From Ruminococcus sp. (GTDB lineage: Bacteria; Bacillota; Clostridia; Oscillospirales; Ruminococcaceae), in NCBI GenBank assembly GCA_017634275.1, contig JAGBNQ010000033.1, forward strand, positions 1 through 34,626: a stretch of DNA of 34,626 nt. Direction: 5' to 3'. The notes under the pieces are model-generated. The model searched no databases. It was not told the origin of the DNA and saw nothing but the letters and a program-made list of their open reading frames with translations. The position numbers were made by a program, and so were the translations under genes. Shown here piece after piece: positions 33,225-34,626 of the stretch (within the stretch, counting starts at the first letter, position 1; every line of letters begins with the position of its first letter).

Positions 33225-34151
33225 ATGCCAAAGACGGCTGTAGAAGTTAAGGAATTATTTAAAGGATTAAAAGAAGGTATCGCTGAGAAAACTACCGAGC
33301 AGACAGAGCTCAGAACCGCAATGACCGTTCTGATATACCATTGTAACAGATACGATCATATAGACAACGGGCTGGAAGTAAATGAAAAAGATTATGATGA
33401 CGAACTTGAATTCGATAAAGAAAAGAAAAAGAAAAAGGCTGAGATAGCAGCTATCTATATTGAAAGAATAAAGCTGCTTAATGAGATAAACGAAAAGGCA
33501 AATGTTCTGGGCGATGACCCCGACGCTAATAAGGTTAAGAAAGCCGTTGGTGAGCTTAGCGAGGAATATCTCAAGGCACTTACCGATTATGAGAACGAGA
33601 AAGAGAATGAGGCTATCGACAAGGATTATAATAATTATTCCGCTTATGAGAAAAAGGCGTATACCGAGCTTAAGAATGAGGGGCTGAGGACTATCGCGGG
33701 CGAGTACGGCAACCATGATAATATAGATGAAGATGTGTATTTTGCGCAGCAGAAGGAGCTGCTTGCCAATATGGCGGCTAAATCCATCGCACTTCATACA
33801 CTCGGCCGTACATACAGAAGTATGATCCACGCTGATGAAACGATGACTGAAAAAGAAAAGGATAAGCTTGCAAAGGATCTCTTCGGCAAGGACGGTCAAA
33901 AGGTCTTTAATGAGAAAGGCATACAGGCTCAGCTTGATGATATAAAGAACAGTGCAAACTTCAAGCAGATGATGAGCGAGGTCAATGACTGGGATGAGTT
34001 TATGAACCTGAAGGACGAGGCAAGCTATGCAAATAATTTCATTATTGACCGACTTGCAAAGGCTACCAAGACAGTTCTTGAAGCTGAAAACCCCAAGCCG
34101 GCAGTGCAGCAGCCTAATAAGATCGTAAAGACCAACAATTTCAAGCTGTAA
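33225..34151 (+). CDS. Unrecognised helical, charged protein
   Basis: 308 residues. I do not recognise a family. The protein is rich in Glu, Lys, Asp and Asn and is predicted to be mostly helical. There is no signal peptide, no transmembrane segment and no Cys-rich motif (one Cys in total). Several helices have heptad-like spacing of Leu and Ile (for example IYIERIKLLNEINEKANVL). The tail is Pro/Gln-rich and likely flexible (NPKPAVQQPN). The ATG at 33225 has a strong GGAGGT site; an upstream TTG is inside that site. It is a single-gene unit between two terminators. A low-complexity scaffold, phage-like or lineage-specific protein are all possible. Confidence 0.85.
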   Translation: MPKTAVEVKELFKGLKEGIAEKTTEQTELRTAMTVLIYHCNRYDHIDNGLEVNEKDYDDELEFDKEKKKKKAEIAAIYIERIKLLNEINEKANVLGDDPDANKVKKAVGELSEEYLKALTDYENEKENEAIDKDYNNYSAYEKKAYTELKNEGLRTIAGEYGNHDNIDEDVYFAQQKELLANMAAKSIALHTLGRTYRSMIHADETMTEKEKDKLAKDLFGKDGQKVFNEKGIQAQLDDIKNSANFKQMMSEVNDWDEFMNLKDEASYANNFIIDRLAKATKTVLEAENPKPAVQQPNKIVKTNNFKL

Positions 34152-34166
34152 TAAAAAAGATATAAA

Positions 34167-34196
34167 AAAGCCCGGGGCAGCGCCTCGGGCTTTAAA
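34167..34196. terminator. Bidirectional terminator between convergent genes
   Basis: An 11-bp stem with one G-U pair (34167-34177 with 34183-34193, arms AAAGCCCGGGG and CCTCGGGCTTT), flanked by A runs on the left and T on the right. It can serve both the upstream plus-strand gene and the minus-strand ilvC. Confidence 0.85.
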
Positions 34197-34213
34197 TGTT
34201 TTTAAATGTCAGA

Positions 34214-34626
<413 letters not shown>

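Noticed and set aside
33267..33899. A 210-residue open frame antisense to the orphan gene
   Set aside because: It mirrors the codon pattern of the plus-strand gene, is improbably rich in Ile, Leu and Phe and lacks a ribosome site. The plus-strand gene has a strong one.

Overview
The window looks like a chromosomal segment of a low-to-moderate GC, Gram-positive gut or rumen Clostridia, most likely Ruminococcus or a close relative in Oscillospiraceae. This rests on gene content: an LL-diaminopimelate aminotransferase, a ClpE-type unfoldase with a zinc finger, a DUF5711-like and CvpA pair, a coiled-coil NlpC/P60 wall hydrolase with a Thr-rich linker, an ECF transporter core beside truA, and strong consensus sigma-A promoters. 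It is an inference from content, not a database match. No rRNA, tRNA, CRISPR array, prophage or transposase gene was seen.

Layout. (1) 117-2678: tldD-tldE, a metalloprotease pair. (2) 2855-5140, minus strand: a membrane-anchored PAS/GGDEF/EAL protein whose GGDEF motif is degenerate. (3) 5369-6810: an acetyltransferase and a histidine phosphatase, translationally coupled. (4) 6845-7023: a long imperfect palindrome (MITE-like). (5) 7131-13119: ruvC, then ruvA-GNAT-ruvB, cytidine deaminase, glmM, a zinc-ribbon Nudix protein and a 23S-rRNA-type methyltransferase, many with overlapping stop and start codons. (6) 13251-17374: a tiny charged protein, ecfA1-ecfA2-ecfT, a 90-residue unknown protein and truA. 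(7) 17403-22744: a DUF5711-like membrane protein, cvpA, clpE and an acyl-ACP thioesterase. (8) 22903-23832: cysK under its own strong promoter. (9) 24073-25431, minus strand: the NlpC/P60 hydrolase. (10) 25978-33080: carA, a small two-gene pair (unknown plus DUF4160), carB fused in frame to dapF, then dapL. (11) 33225-34151: an orphan helical protein. (12) 34214-34626, minus strand: the C-terminal end of ilvC, cut by the window edge.

Most genes are housekeeping. The two things that stand out are: (a) a single open frame that joins carbamoyl-phosphate synthase large subunit to diaminopimelate epimerase, with the epimerase's substrate-making enzyme (DapL) encoded next; and (b) a family of intergenic elements made of phase-locked 7-bp tandem repeats, often as inverted arms around GC-rich hairpins. 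Their stems differ in sequence from copy to copy but stay paired. These elements sit directly on the stop codons of several genes, and in one case supply a protein's last codons.

How the genes work together: DapL makes LL-DAP, and the DapF part of the fusion turns it into meso-DAP for lysine and peptidoglycan. GlmM supplies the amino-sugar branch of the same wall, and the NlpC/P60 protein probably cuts it. CarA and the CarB part make carbamoyl phosphate for pyrimidines and arginine. RuvABC resolves Holliday junctions. The ECF ATPases and EcfT form the shared energising module for vitamin or metal uptake; no substrate-binding S component is present in this window.
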